From NCBI GenBank assembly GCA_002633005.1, contig NMRA01000309.1:186001-250000 (forward strand): a stretch of 64,000 nt of DNA, written 5' to 3'. The notes beneath the pieces were generated by a model. It searched no databases, had not been told where the DNA came from, and saw only the letters and a list, made by a program, of their open reading frames with translations. Shown one piece after another: positions 46,466 to 59,700 of this stretch. The stretch's first letter is position 1, and the number at the start of each line of letters is the position of its first letter. This DNA comes from Phoronis australis (taxonomy: Eukaryota > Phoronida > Phoronidae). A program made the translations under genes and the position numbers.

Positions 46466-48225
46466 GAGCATCACGCCGATGTAGCCAATCACCAAGTCGA
46501 CTTGGACGAGCACTACGTTGACGTGGTAGGGCATCGAATCGACGTGGTAGAGGACCTCTTCGACGAGGTCAACCATCATGTTCCTGCTGTCCTTTTCAAC
46601 TGCCATGCACGTTTCCCGGTCGAATTCTGCAGCGAAATTGACATTTGAAAATATAAACTGTTTTTAACATATTCACTAAATGATTAGTGGCTTTGTTCAC
46701 AATGCCTCCTTAAATCGTTTGCACTGGGGTGAACAATCTCTCAAATTCTCTCGGCGTTTTCTTAATTACCAGAAATCTTCGCGCTAACCAGCTGGTTTAA
46801 TTAGATTGCAGAGAGAATGGTCTCGATTTTCGCGGCCTGTCCCAGCTTACGTAATGATTGCGGTAAAATATTTCTGCAAGCAAGTGCAGTTCGACGTCTG
46901 GTTCAGCTGGTATACACGAAGCAACCCAATGAGTTCCAAGTGGTTATTTTGGAAAAGGCCCTTGAAACGTCTGTATTTGAGATAAAAAGAACTAATCATA
47001 CTCAAGGGTAACAAGTAAACGAGATTTAGAGAGGCGCTTAGACCGCATGTTGAGTCATTTTGGTTAAGAAAATAAATATTTCTATAAAGCTTTGATGATC
47101 CCATAGTTGAAGACCAACCATCAAGCTGGAGTATGCAATAAATAAAAAGCAGATGCTGAACTTTCGTGTGTTTGCTAATGGTCCCGCTTTCATTTTTAAA
47201 CCTGGTTGTGCGCCGATCATTTGATCCGATATTTTCGCATGCTTTCTTCAGTCCAGTTAATTATAAAAGAAGGTGCTTATTATTTTGTCGTTCGTGGAGT
47301 AGGAACTGTTGTCACACACCACTCGAACTCTTCAATATATTACATACTAAAACATCAGAACAGATAAAGAGGTCTTGGTTCATTTTCCGAAAATCCTCCT
47401 TATTGCTAGGTACAACGGTTCTTCTGTTTTGGTGTGACATGATCGTTCACGTGATGTTCCTTAAAGGTGTAGTCGTTTGTTCTTTATTTTAGACAAATGG
47501 TCGGCAAACTTGTTTTAATGACTATTTGTTTCAACCATTCAGGAAAGACTTCTTTTTGATAAAATAAACAACAACATTAACCAAACTATATGTTGAAACA
47601 TCAAATACGCCCTCGGCATAATTTCGTTACCTTCTAGTTCCGAAGACACTTCACTGTACAGGCATTTTACCCATGAAAACACAGACACGAGTCTTTAATT
47701 AGCAAGCATTGAGTTGGTTGGACTCAAAACTCGGTAATATTCTTACATGGTCAACTGCAATTGGAGATGCTTTTTTAAATCTAACACCGTGCCAGATAGT
47801 CCAGATGGCGAAGAAATCAAAACAAGACGTGGTCTAGCGATGAATGGGTGCCGGCATTTAATACGTCAAAGCAACACCCTTGTTCCAAACAGATTTGTCA
47901 TATTTAAACGACAATGTGTTTTAGAATAAAGTGAGCGGAACAGTTTCAATTAACTATCAGGGTTGTTGACATTAAAGATGTCGATTTCTTGAAAGATGAT
48001 TTGATTTAGGCGATTAAATAGGACGCATGAGTTTCGTAGCTTTTGTGGATGCAAAAACAGTCAATTATACAAGTGGTCATTCGAGTCAAAAAAGTCTCAC
48101 GTGCGTTATTCAAAACAAAGTGCTTAATGGACTCTAATGTGTGGTGTCCTGTCGTGCATTCAACTTACGGTGAGCGCCCTTCACCTGTGGCTAACCACCT
48201 ATGACCAAGGAATTAAATGGTGCGG

Positions 48226-48500
48226 TAATCTCACGAGTGAGGAGGCAGTGTGGTCTAGTGTGATGGTGCCCGCCTTCTTTACTCGAGGTCGTGGGTTCGG
48301 GTCCCACTGGGCCACACTGCTAGACCCTTGAATCAGGTCTCTAGCTCCTCAGCTCGGTTTTAACTACATATTAATAAAGCACAAAGATATTTCAAGGTGA
48401 TAAGTGCAATGGGCCCGCATGCGCGGCCTGCGCACGTCAGGTACAACGTGCACCACACCGCCTGCAATTATTTTTTTATATATTTTATAATCTCACGAGT
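48226..48500 (+). mobile_element. tRNA-derived SINE with 13 bp TSD
   Basis: Perfect TAATCTCACGAGT repeats at 48226-48238 and 48488-48500 enclose a 249 bp insert. The 5' head has an A-box-like GTGGTCTAGTGTGATGG and a B box GGGTTCGGGTCC with a perfect GTGGG/CCCAC T stem. The outer AGTGTGG and CCACACT pair like an acceptor stem. The 3' end is an A/T-rich tail. It is distinct in sequence from the SINE at 5243-5460. Confidence 0.85.
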
Positions 48501-48602
48501 AGCGTGGTCACGTGCGTCGCTTGCAATGCACGGCAATGTGTCTCGCGGAGTCTTGTGGGGCCTTGCGTTTTCGCTAGGTTCTCACATCTACGAAACGACG
48601 CC
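48501..48602. repeat. Relative of the 37.3 kb MITE
   Basis: It aligns with the central and right part of 37248-37388, ending in a degenerate CTACGAAACG end. The SINE appears to have inserted into this copy. Confidence 0.45.
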
Positions 48603-50786
48603 TTGGGAATCTGTACTATCAGCCCAAATCCCTTTTTTACCCCTGTCAACCAAGTTTATTTTTTGCGTTTGTTTGTTTGTCTCTTTGTCTTACATTTAAT
48701 AATATCATGACCACATTTCCACAGCTTTCAAATCTTGAAAGGTATTCCAAGTTCGCGAGCACTAAAGATGATTCATCTTCAGTTCATTTTATCTTAGTCA
48801 AAAAAATAAGATTTGGTAATATTCGGACATTACGCATCTAATGGATTTTAGAATCATGCACGTTTGTCTTTAATCGCTCATCAAATGCTCCCCTGTGACG
48901 TAACGGGTTGGAATGCCAGCCAAGATACTTTTTTATACTTAAACTGGCCGAGGCACTCATGATTTATAAAAATAACTCTAGTTTCGTTATCATGACGCTT
49001 CAAAGGGAAAACAGTGCAAGACATAATTACAAACGTACTGAGTTGCATAATGAAAAACAATGCTTTGACACAAGTTTACACATTATAATCAACCAACAAT
49101 GAAAGTTGATTTGTTTCCAACCCGTAGACATTAATCGACTGTTAAAACGCTTGATGAAACAAACGCGTCCCTAATTCAACTCGTTTTCCTTGAGGTCAAG
49201 TTTGTCTCATTGGTTGACTGGATATGAGATTTGTTTTCGACGTCAAGACTGTTTCTTTACATCATTTTCGCCCATCGGTATAGGATGTACACAAGATAAT
49301 TAGCACCCTATAAACCCTCCCCGATACCCAGCTGGTTTCTCGTTTACGGGGATACACAGACAGTCAATAACTGGCATCCCGATGGAGTCAGCGAGGTAAT
49401 TGGATGCTGCAAGCAAAGACTGCAGTTGAAATACCATGACGTTGATTTTGCTGCGATGGTCCTGTTTTCTTGATGTTCACAATTCCTATACACAATGTTA
49501 GTTTTTAGCAATAACGCGCAGGAAATCTGTAGACTTCTCGAAATACCAAAACGCATTATTTTATTTTTCAGCTGTACATTCCTGTCGTTATCTTCAAAAT
49601 CATAAAGATAGTTTGTAAACGTATTCTCATGTTATGAATACAGTTGCATTATGAGAACCGTAAAATGGGTTAATGATTTGCTGCACAAAGCACGTGATAT
49701 CAATGTCATGAGGTCAAAAACAACAAGTCATGAATTGTACATCCACCACTGAAACAGGCAGTTCTCAGAATGCACTTGGTGGAGTCTGGACTCACTGTAT
49801 AGAATGCCAAGAATGCTAATTCTACCTCAAACTAATCAATCAGTTTCAAAAAACTGTTCAGGATTTTTGGGAGTTGGAAACTATAAATACATTGTATTTC
49901 ACCCAACATTTCATTGATACTATTTTGTTTTCTTGTGGAACAAGTGAGCTGATACGTCGTCGACTTAAATTAAAGCTGGAAAGCAAATTTCGTGTAGTCA
50001 TAATTATTGAATGACTATTGGCGCGATACTAGTCACAGAATGGTTTCAATTGTAGAGTGAATGGACAGTGACTAAAAGAATCTCTGGGATATTAATTTAA
50101 AAGGCCATTCGCCGACTTGTTAGAAATGGACATGTTTCCAAGATAATTCCTTCCATGGAATGTAAAATAGTTGACCAATATGCTCAAAGGCAAATCTTCC
50201 AATTCCTCTAATATTTACAGTGTGCACCCACTTATACATTGCCTGGTTATCAGTAAACGAGAATATCTAAAAAATGAGTACAATCTATATCTCTAGAATA
50301 GGAAAATAAAAAAGCATTCGCGTAAATACTCTTGCTTGTGGCGGATTTACGTTTTCATGGGCGGGGTGACATATTCGTCGTGGGTACCCTCCGACCATGA
50401 GCAAACATAAATAAACGCCGAAGGCATGCCTACATAAAACAACAGAAACGAAGTGTTTTGGCCACAGAAGGTATTTATTGAAGAGCGCGGTTAAACCCCT
50501 TGACTCTACCTTGCTCACATCTGTAAGGGTTTATTTCTCCCACCTGAAATTGACTTCATTGATCGATTGAGGATTTAATCTCCGAGCTTAAGACTAAAGT
50601 TGCGTCCACATGAGTTCGACCACTGATCGTTTTACTGCCTTGAAGTTTGTTGTGACACTCTTTATATCATCTCATTAGACTACTTGAAATGAAGCTTATT
50701 TTTCATAAACTGCCATTTTTGGGGCTTTTTAGAATAATCTAATATCTATATGATTAGATTTTCATGTATCGCTGTGTTACTAGGTC

Positions 50787-50788
<2 letters not shown>

Positions 50789-50818
<30 letters not shown>

Positions 50819-50930
50819 TAATAATAATAATAATAAACTTTATTTAAAGAGGATAAAAATACAATAAATGTAAAACATGCTTTAGCCAAAGGCTAATATC
50901 CAGCATGGTCCTCCAACAAATAGAGTATAA
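50789..50930 (-). mobile_element. Truncated non-LTR 3' end with AAT tail
   Basis: On the minus strand a segment with GGCTAAAGCATG and CCTCTTTAAATAAAG ends in a long (ATT)n tail, seen on the plus strand as the (AAT)n microsatellite at 50789-50835. Unique 3' sequence ending in a simple repeat tail is typical of 5'-truncated RTE/CR1-type LINEs or SINEs that share their tail. Confidence 0.5.
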
Positions 50931-51796
50931 AACAACTTACGATTTACTGTTTCTTGTAGCTAATTATATGCATTTGGAGGCTATTTATAAGTAAGTTTGA
51001 TCAACGATACGTCACACAGAAAGTGTCCAATCGACGGGTCGGAATAAGTACTGTCTGGAGAAAAATTTCAAAGTCAATTTAGTTCAACTTCAAAGTTTTG
51101 TTATTCTAACTATCAAATGAAAATGCTTTTCGTTGTCCATGTAGAAATGCAAGTTGAAACAAGAAGGTTTTTTTTACCAATTTTAAGATTTGGTTAGCTT
51201 CCAATAAATTTCTCGTTTTGAATTATCAGCGGTATTCCAGTATGCAAGAACCTTCATGGCATCAGAGTATGCGTCTTCCCGTTTTACGCCTAGTTAGTCA
51301 CGCCACCTCAATAGCTTAATCCTTATGTTCAGGTTAGTTTAGTTTATTTTTTGTTGCGTAACATAGCATAACCTCAGGCTGATGTAAATCAAGTATTTTA
51401 CGTATTATAACTTTTATCCAACTGTGCACTATTAACATGATATTTTATTTCAGTGCTTTGCTTTCCATTGTCAAAACAACGTTCTAGAAACATTCAGACA
51501 CGTCAAGATCTGCTCACTCAGTTTTAAAGACCGCAAATTTGAAGCACAACATTTGATTTAGTTGTCCCGTCCCATTTCGTCTTCGAATCCTGCAAACCCA
51601 GTCAGTGGAAGGGGTTTTCAGTGCCATCTCTCTCCCAGTCTTTGGTCTTGTGGGTACCTTTACGTGCTAAATAATAATAACACGATCGCGCGTAACAAAC
51701 CCTACAACTTGGTTTTGTTTTTGCTGAAATTACAAGTACCTGGTTATCTTGAGACAGGACTGAGCGCAAAATATTGCACCGTACTGCCGCGCCTTT

Positions 51797-51930
51797 AGGT
51801 CCATGGGCCTATACCCGAAGTAACGCCTTTTTGCCATCTCTTTTCAACCAAGGGGTTCGCACATTGGCGCATGCCCCTAAGTTTTGCATATAAGCCCAGG
51901 AAATGTCTCCTGCATACTGTAGGCCCATAC
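51797..51930. repeat. Direct repeat pair, copy 1
   Basis: It shares CCATGGGCCTATA/TGTA, CATCTCTTTT/GTCTCTTTTT, GGCGCATGC and GCATATAAG blocks in order with 52010-52125. Confidence 0.6.
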
Positions 51931-52009
51931 ATTAATTCGCATGTAGGGGCATCCATGTTTTTGATAAAAATTGACTAGCTTTTCATGAACAACATTTTAC
52001 CATGTTACA

Positions 52010-52125
52010 GCGCGTTTGGGCCCATGGGCCTGTATGTAATCCCCCTTTTCGCGGTCTCTTTTTTACCCAAGTGGTTGGCGCATGCGCTTAAGTTTCGCAT
52101 ATAAGTGTAGTTCCACACAGACGCC
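52010..52125. repeat. Direct repeat pair, copy 2
   Basis: Second copy of the block at 51797-51930 in the same orientation about 210 bp away. Class unknown. Confidence 0.6.
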
Positions 52126-53178
52126 CATGGGCCTAATGGCACGGCAATACGGTAAGCGTGGTCAGCATGCGACAACAGTGAAGCGAAGTAATGCAGTCCT
52201 AACAATAAGTTTACTGCATCTTGTTTTTGCATTTTCTTTCGATGAGGAAACATAATGACCGACTGACTAACGGTATGTTTGCTCAATGAAAGTTGAATAC
52301 AGACGCAATACGCCGGAAATTGTTCGTTGGGCCGACTACGTCACTTCATTATTCTTGAATGCACAGTTTATTATGACCAATGGAACAGCAGTTAAAGCTG
52401 AAACGTGAATCTGGTCTAAGTCCAGATCCCTCTTGTACTTAGTAGCTCAATTGTCTGCCTCAAGTTAACAATAACTCAGCTCGTATCTCGATGCGGGTTA
52501 CCTACACGCAGCGAGGCAAAATGTTCACGGATCGTAGTAAATGTAGTACACAGCCATAAAATGAGCGAGTGAAATTTGTTGTCAGGTGATACAATAGTTA
52601 GCTTTCATAACCTACCGGTTGTAGCCGGCAAAAATAATTAGCCCACCTCGTCCGCATACTGTGTGAATTTATGTTCGCCAGTTAAAATAAAACAATATCT
52701 GAAAAAGTTGTCTCACCCCCCCCCCATTTGTCTCACCCCTCACAAGACAAAATCCTCAAGGCTTATTTTTCAGCAGCTGTAGGCTCTGACCATGTGAGGC
52801 ACGTAGCTCTCCGTCCAAGCTGGCCCCAAGTACTTAGCCGATTATATTCGGTAATCAATGAAAATTAATTATTTCATCATCTTGCAACAACAAATCTTTC
52901 TTGCTGGCTTATTGTAACCGTAGTTACTGATCATTGGACATTTTGGCTGGCTGTGACGTAAGGTCAATTTCACTTGAGGAAGCCAAATGACCTCGTAATT
53001 CTCCGGCTGCGATGACCCTGAGAGTAAGACGAAAGACTGAGGACGAGTTCCACAATAGCCTACCGGTACCTGTTCTAATGATGCTTTAAGAGGATGAAAT
53101 TTATACGATGTGACAAACTCATCCAAAAAATTTTCAGTTTCTAGAACGTTGTCTTGATTAGCGAAGATTCCTTTGCAG

Positions 53179-53262
53179 TCGAAGTATGGCGCGCTTGGCT
53201 ATGGCGGAAGTTTCCCACGATACAACCGCTCAACTGCTCCCTATTCTAATAACTCTAGATCA
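53179..53262 (+). CDS. Giant-exon gene, exon 2 (28 codons)
   Basis: It follows TTGCAG and precedes GTAAGT, phase 0 on both sides. It encodes SKYGALGYGGSFPRYNRS plus TAPYSNNSRS, again Tyr/Gly/Ser-rich, continuing the character of exon 1 and the start of exon 3. Confidence 0.7.
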
Positions 53263-53772
53263 GTAAGTGTAAATTTTCACATCCAATCTCCACGTGTTAA
53301 TCATTCTGTGTGCATGTTACGTGAGCCTTCCCGCCAAACCCTTGTAGTTTCCTGTAACAAATACATGGTGGAAGTCAATCAAATGTTATAGTTTTATAGT
53401 CGCATTCAGGCGATTTCACCGGTATGCTGATCGTAGATCTGGCCTTTAGATCAATATTACAAATCATTTACTTACCGTTTCGCATTTTGAATATTGTTTT
53501 TAAGAAGGTAAGTTAAGTCTGTACATCATATATTTCATTATATATTTACTGTGTTTGTAAATAATGCGTTTTGTTTTCAACTGTTTACTAGTTCATTCAG
53601 TCGTTTTGGTTGCCCTACTTTGAACAGCTGTTGTTCTGAGGAAATATAAGATGAAACGCTTTTCAATCCAGAACTTTTCGGCTTCATAACTTACTGAGTT
53701 TTGTTAATTTTTTGAAACAGAGTTTCTATCATTGTATTAATATTGTCTTTACGAATAACGCATTTGTTTCAG
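53263..53772 (+). other. Giant-exon gene intron 2
   Basis: GTAAGT to TTTCAG, phase 0. Nothing else was recognised inside. Confidence 0.75.
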
Positions 53773-56700
53773 CTTTCGAGTGGCCGCTACGGAGGCTCAA
53801 CATACGGACTTGGTGGGGGAGGATCTTACGGCGGTAGCTATGGCGGGAAGTCGTATGGTTCTGGCAGTTACGGTGGCTATGGAAGCTATGGCTTAGGAGG
53901 TAGTGGGTTAGGAAGTCGTTCGTCTAGCTATGTAAGTGGCATTGACAGAACCGGTACCTACCAGTCATCTTCTCTTGACAGGGCAAGCGCAACTCGTGAC
54001 CGTTACACAAACACCTATGCAGGGGCCTCCTATGATCGATATTCGTCCCTAGACAGAAACTATGGAGGTTATCGGTCAGGTTACTTATCAGATGCTAGTA
54101 GCACATACGGCTCTTGGGATAGAAGATCAACTCGAAGCACCGGAAGTAGATACTCGTCTGCATATTCGCTCCCGGGTAGCAGAGACACGTCTTTAGATCG
54201 CGCCTCTTTATACAGCAGCGATTATGGCTACTCAAGAAGAAGGGAACGGAGAGGAAAGGACCCTGTTGAAGAAAGAGTAAGTGTCCCTGTGCTTGTACGG
54301 GAATTTGAAACGAAGGCTGCGAAAGAAAACCGTCATCATGATTCAGACGTAGCAACAACTGGATCTTTATATAATTACAACAGACGACAAAGAGAGTCAA
54401 AGCCCAACTCTTACCGAGAACGACGACGAGAAACAGAATCTCCGCCAAGGCGAACTCAGCAAGAATCTGCCAGGCGAAAACGAGTGCAGCGAAGGAAAGA
54501 GACCGACACCTCTGACTCTGAAGCAGAAGTGCAACGCGACAATAGGAGCACACCAGAAGCCTTGCGAGACCATACTGTTGGTCCAGTTGAAACAATTCAA
54601 ACAGTGCAATATTTAACCACAAGAGCGACGTCGCCATTTGAGTTTGACGCTAGATATGTCCCAATAAAAAATCGTGCTAAAACTATCGCTAACACGAAGA
54701 CAGTTGCTCGTCCTCGTAAACTATTTAAAATGAACGTCAATGGGCAGATTTTATTCGGTGAAAAAGCACCACCTGAAGTTGGTCATTGTGCCATACAAAC
54801 AGTAGACGACCAAGACATTTGCTCGCGCGATTTAAATTCTGAAGGAGTGAATGAGTTAACTATGAGTTCAGATTTTCACGAACTGTTCGACAAGTACGCA
54901 GGAGGGTTAGAATTTCCGCAAAAGTCCCCCCAGTCGGAAGCTGACCCCAACAGTCCTGCCGTTATTGAGGTGGAAAATTGCAAAGCTGATTCTGGAGAAA
55001 TTTCAAGGAAAGAGATGTCCAGTCAGCCTTGTGAAAAAGATGGTGAATCTCGTGAGCTATCTAAGAAAGCAAAACGTTTGAATCGCCTCAAACGAGAAAA
55101 AGACCTTTATATCACAGAATCTGAAACTGAAATGGAGGAGAAGGCTCCGCCAAAGATGGTAAGAATGGAGTCTGGGGAAATTACAGGAGATTACGATGAA
55201 TACAAAAGTGCAACAGAACTAGAATTAAAAATTAGTACTGGGACAGACTGCGAAACTGAGATTGAAGAAATAACGGGGACGCCTCGGTTTGACGATTGCA
55301 GAAAAGATGTAATAACTTGCGACCAAATTGAGCAAAATATTGAGCACTCTCACATCCATCTTATGGATCAACCGGAAACAATTGTTGAAGATTCAGAGAC
55401 TCTTTGTGAGACAGACGATAAACAACTTAGTTCACAAACAGAGCGCGTCGAGACGGACCGTTCTTCTAGTCAAGTACGCAATATGGGGAAAGAATTGGAG
55501 GCTCCTTCAGTCAAAAGTACTGGTCATGCTAGCCGCCAGGAGTCAATTCCAGAAGCTGATCGCCAGGTTCTTCCTACTATAGAAGTTGAACGCCTGGATG
55601 AAAAGGCTGCTAATTTGTTTGTGCAAGATGTTGAGGAAGATGACGACTTACCGGGGTATCCAGATGATCAAGCAGTGTCTGCTGACGACAATGAGCGCCA
55701 ACTCACCAGATATTACTTGCAAAAACATCGCTGTATGCAAGAGCTTAAAGATTTTGATCGCTGTAATTCTTGGGGTACAACCAGTCAACGACCTTCTCAT
55801 ATCAATCTTGGTCAGCTACAGTCTCCTTTGGACGCTTACATGACCCCACTGACACCGGAAGCGCTTGCATTACGAGAAAGTATAGAGAAAGTGTTAAGTT
55901 GGCAAGAGTCACTTGAATTGGCCGATACCCAAATGCCTGAGACTGGATATTCAGAGGACCCTGTCTACATTACAAAGAGACAAGAAATTTTTCAGAAGCC
56001 TTCGAGCTCTCGAGCATCCAGTCGGACGAAGAACAAGGCTAATCATCGCCGAGACTCGTTCGAAGAAATATATTCTGGGTCAGATTATGAACAGAGAGAT
56101 GACGTTGGCAGTCGTTCAAAAAGATCTCATAGAAGCAGAGAAAGGGGTTCTTCTCGAGAAAATCATAGCAAGCATTCAAAAGATAGCTCACGGAAATCTG
56201 GTAAAAGGGATAATTCGGGAAGTTCTTCTGAAGCTCGGTCGCGGTCAATCGGAAAAAGGCACCATTCTTCGAGACAAAGACTCGCATACGGTGGCTCCAG
56301 ACCGAACTCGCGTGACGAAATTATTGACGAATATACGTCTCCAGAGGAATTCCAGGATGACAAATCTAAACCCAGCAAGACTGAACGGCGCAAGTCGTAC
56401 TCTGATCAGCATCAATCACGTCCTTCTTCAACTGAACGGCTGTTGGATGACTTCATATCTCAACCTCTCACCAATAAGCAAGAACCACAGCGCATCTCCA
56501 GTGTTACCGCCAAATCATCGCACTCTCGATCGAAATCATTTGACGGTATTTTAGAGCATACCAAAGGACAGTGTGAGGTGTTAGAAGAAGAAGATGTTAA
56601 ATGTAGCTCTACCCATTCTCAGTCAAATACATGTGTCCTTGAGAGAAGGGAGTCTTTAAAGCCAGTCGATGATGAAAAAATGAAACAACTGTCAATGTCT

Positions 56701-59700
56701 TTTGATAATGTTGCAGATGGTAAGCAAAACAAGACCAAAAGCAACCGATCAAGATCTTGTGATCTGCTCCTTACTTCGTCTGACAGTAGTGCATTTTTTA
56801 GAAACACAGAGGACAACACTGAGATGACACGTCGCAAAGAATTAAGTGAGGACGGTACCAAAAATTTGACTACAAGTAAATCAAGCGCCAGTAAAGTGGA
56901 ACAATTTTCACAGCAGCTTGACGTACTGAGTCAGTCCAAGAATGGTTCCACAAAAAGATCACGATCAGTAGAAAACATCTTCGAGTCCAAGGAAAAGTTT
57001 TTGTCCATGCCATTTTCAAAATCCTGTGAGAACATTCTTTTTGCAGATCAGGACACTTCAAATGAAGAAAATTCGTTAGTTAGTGCCCCTGATCCTTCAA
57101 ACAATGTCACAATTACGCCTGAAGACTCGGGGCAAAAAACCATTTCATTCGAAGACCTCCTTGAAGACATTCTAGACAAGTTAAGCTCAGCTGGTGATTT
57201 TGATGAAGACACAGACTTCGTGAAAAACGAGGACAAACGTAACTTAGAATATCCATTGCATACGGATAATGAAACTGAAGCGATGGGCGCTGATCAGGAA
57301 AAAACTCTTGAAGGGGAACGTACGCTCGAACAACCAACAGAAGTGGCCTTGTCAGATGAAGAGTTGATAAGACATGTGCAACCTGCCATGATTTCTCACG
57401 ATGACGAACATATGAAGCCACTAGAAACACTGTCTGCAGATACAGGTACAACTGACGATTTTGGCATGTCTTGGAAAGAAATCGTGAAATTTCAAAATGG
57501 TGATCACGAAGACAAAGCAGGGACAAATGAATCTATTATGGATGCGTCTGAACAAGAAGCTCCGTTTCCTGAGTCGGTGTTGGTAGAGAAAACCGATGAT
57601 GTGCTAGAATCGAACAAAACTGGGTTAGCATCCCCGTCTACCGAACATGTTGAAGTACCGGAGATGGTAAAACTTGTAGACGTTGACGAAACAGTCCAAC
57701 CTCAGTCTCTGGCCTTGGAAAACGATAGCTTACTTGATGACGACGCAGCAGCAGATGGGGTGCTAGAAAAGATGGACACTGAACTCAATTCTGCTTCAGT
57801 TGATAAACTACACCGCGATGAGCTGTCGGATACCTGCACTGGAAAATTGACATCCGAAGGAGCTTGTGAAGACATAACGAAGCTAATCACAAAATCAAAT
57901 GAAGGACATTCTGGTTTGTATAGCGAAGAGGTAATAGAAACCCACCTTGAAGTAAAGACTGTGAGAGAACAATTGCTTACTGATGTCCCTGATGAAAGAG
58001 GTAACATATGTAAAGACAGTCGCCCTCCCTTACAATCTAATGACACAGACGATTGCCATCAGTTTGCAGCTTTGACGAATAAACAAATAACACCAATAGA
58101 GAGCCTGTCTAAGAACGCTGAAGAGCGTGCCGTTGAAGTAGTTTCTGTTCCCGAGACGACTTCTTTGGACGTTGATACAAGTAAAGAGGAAGAGTGTTCA
58201 CGTGCGGAAGGATTTTTAGAAACACAGAAGGCGGAAAGTGCAAAAAGCATTGCTGATCAAACAAGAGTTATCGAAGCCGTCGATGAGACAATGACACTGT
58301 CTGCTAAAACAGATGCAACAAATACATCTGAAAATAAGCTGAAAATAATAAGCGATGATTATTTGCAAGACTCATTAGACGTACTAAAACAAGAACAAAC
58401 AGTAGATTCAGTCTGCTGTGACTCTCAGCAGAATGAAGATCTTACAAAGATGGGAGAATTTATGGGTGAGGATGAGCACATTGGGCTAGATTCCTCTGAG
58501 ATTTTGGAGAATCGTACGTTAACTGAGGACATTCTGGAAACTGGTATTGGTATTGGTATTGCTATGCTCCCGAATGAATTAACACAACAAGAAGGTATCG
58601 AAGAAGTACATGGACATCAAATAGAGGAGACAAAGGAAGAGATTATAGAAATTGAAACACAATACAGCTCTCTGCATCAACACGAAACAGAAAGAGGTTC
58701 AGGCAAGCAGGCAGCTTCCTCTGAATCCGAGGATACGTCCTCAGCGTCTGACGATCAGTTTGGATTGACATGGAATGAGATTATTGAGAGACAGGAGCGA
58801 AAGCGCAAATCAAAACTCGCAGACAAAATTGTAAATAATGAGGCTGAAACAGAAAAGTTTCAAGAAACTGCGCCAACAGCTATGATTACAGAAATTACCC
58901 CTGAAACTAAAGACTGTATGATTATTAAACAGGAATCTGCCTCTGTGCTTTCAATGACCATAAAATCCAATGACGTTGAGGCAAATGACAGAAACCAGAA
59001 TTTTGGTTTGCCTGACAAGATAACTGATATTCCCTTCAACCAAGCAGTTGATCAAACTATAATTAGCGACCTCAATGAAAAAATATCTTTTCCTACCGAT
59101 GGTACTTCAGCTGAAATGTTGGCAGATAACGAAAATTGTCCAGTTATTATTCGGGATCGTCATGGTCTCGCTAAAAAGATGAAAGGAGATCAATATGACA
59201 CTCAGATTGATAAACCCGGTGCTATTGAAACACTTTTAAGCTACAGCCACGTTGAAAAGAAAAAGAAAGATCGTGTTGAGGAAAAACAGGTCTCCGATCA
59301 AAAGTTAGAAAGGCCCAGAGACGCTGCTGAAAGTATGGAATCTGTCAACGACGAAAAGAAACAAAAGCGTCTCACAGGGTGGAGAGCAGCGTTTACCACC
59401 GACGAACTACAAGTGCCCGAAAGGAAACGTTCAGTAGATGAAAATAAAGTTTTTGAAGATGAGCCTGTTGCTCCAGACAGAGAGACTCGCCGCCGACAAC
59501 TTCGACGAAGTGAACGTCTGTCTAGCGAAATCAAAAGTGATCTAACTGAAGACCAAGAAATGGGAAAAAGGGGGAGAAGAAGGTCAAGAGAAGTTTTGAG
59601 TGTAGAGGATGACGAACCGTCGGTATCCAGACGATACAGGTCAATGGAAGAAATTTCAGAGAAAAAGGATAAACTTGAAAAAGCAGCATCCCATACAGAT

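Larger units (their letters stand above)
39598..53178 (+). other. Giant-exon gene intron 1 (13.6 kb)
   Basis: GTGAGT to TTGCAG, phase 0. The content is repeat DNA listed separately plus long unremarkable AT-rich stretches (39.6-42.4, 43.3-46.2, 46.5-48.2 and 48.6-50.8 kb). Extra cassette exons encoding short Gly/Tyr-rich pieces could be hidden here. Confidence 0.55.

Noticed and set aside
53743-53772. ATG at 53743 as the start of the giant protein
   Set aside because: The first ten codons lie in the intron upstream of a clear TTTCAG acceptor and differ in composition from the Gly/Tyr-rich sequence that follows.
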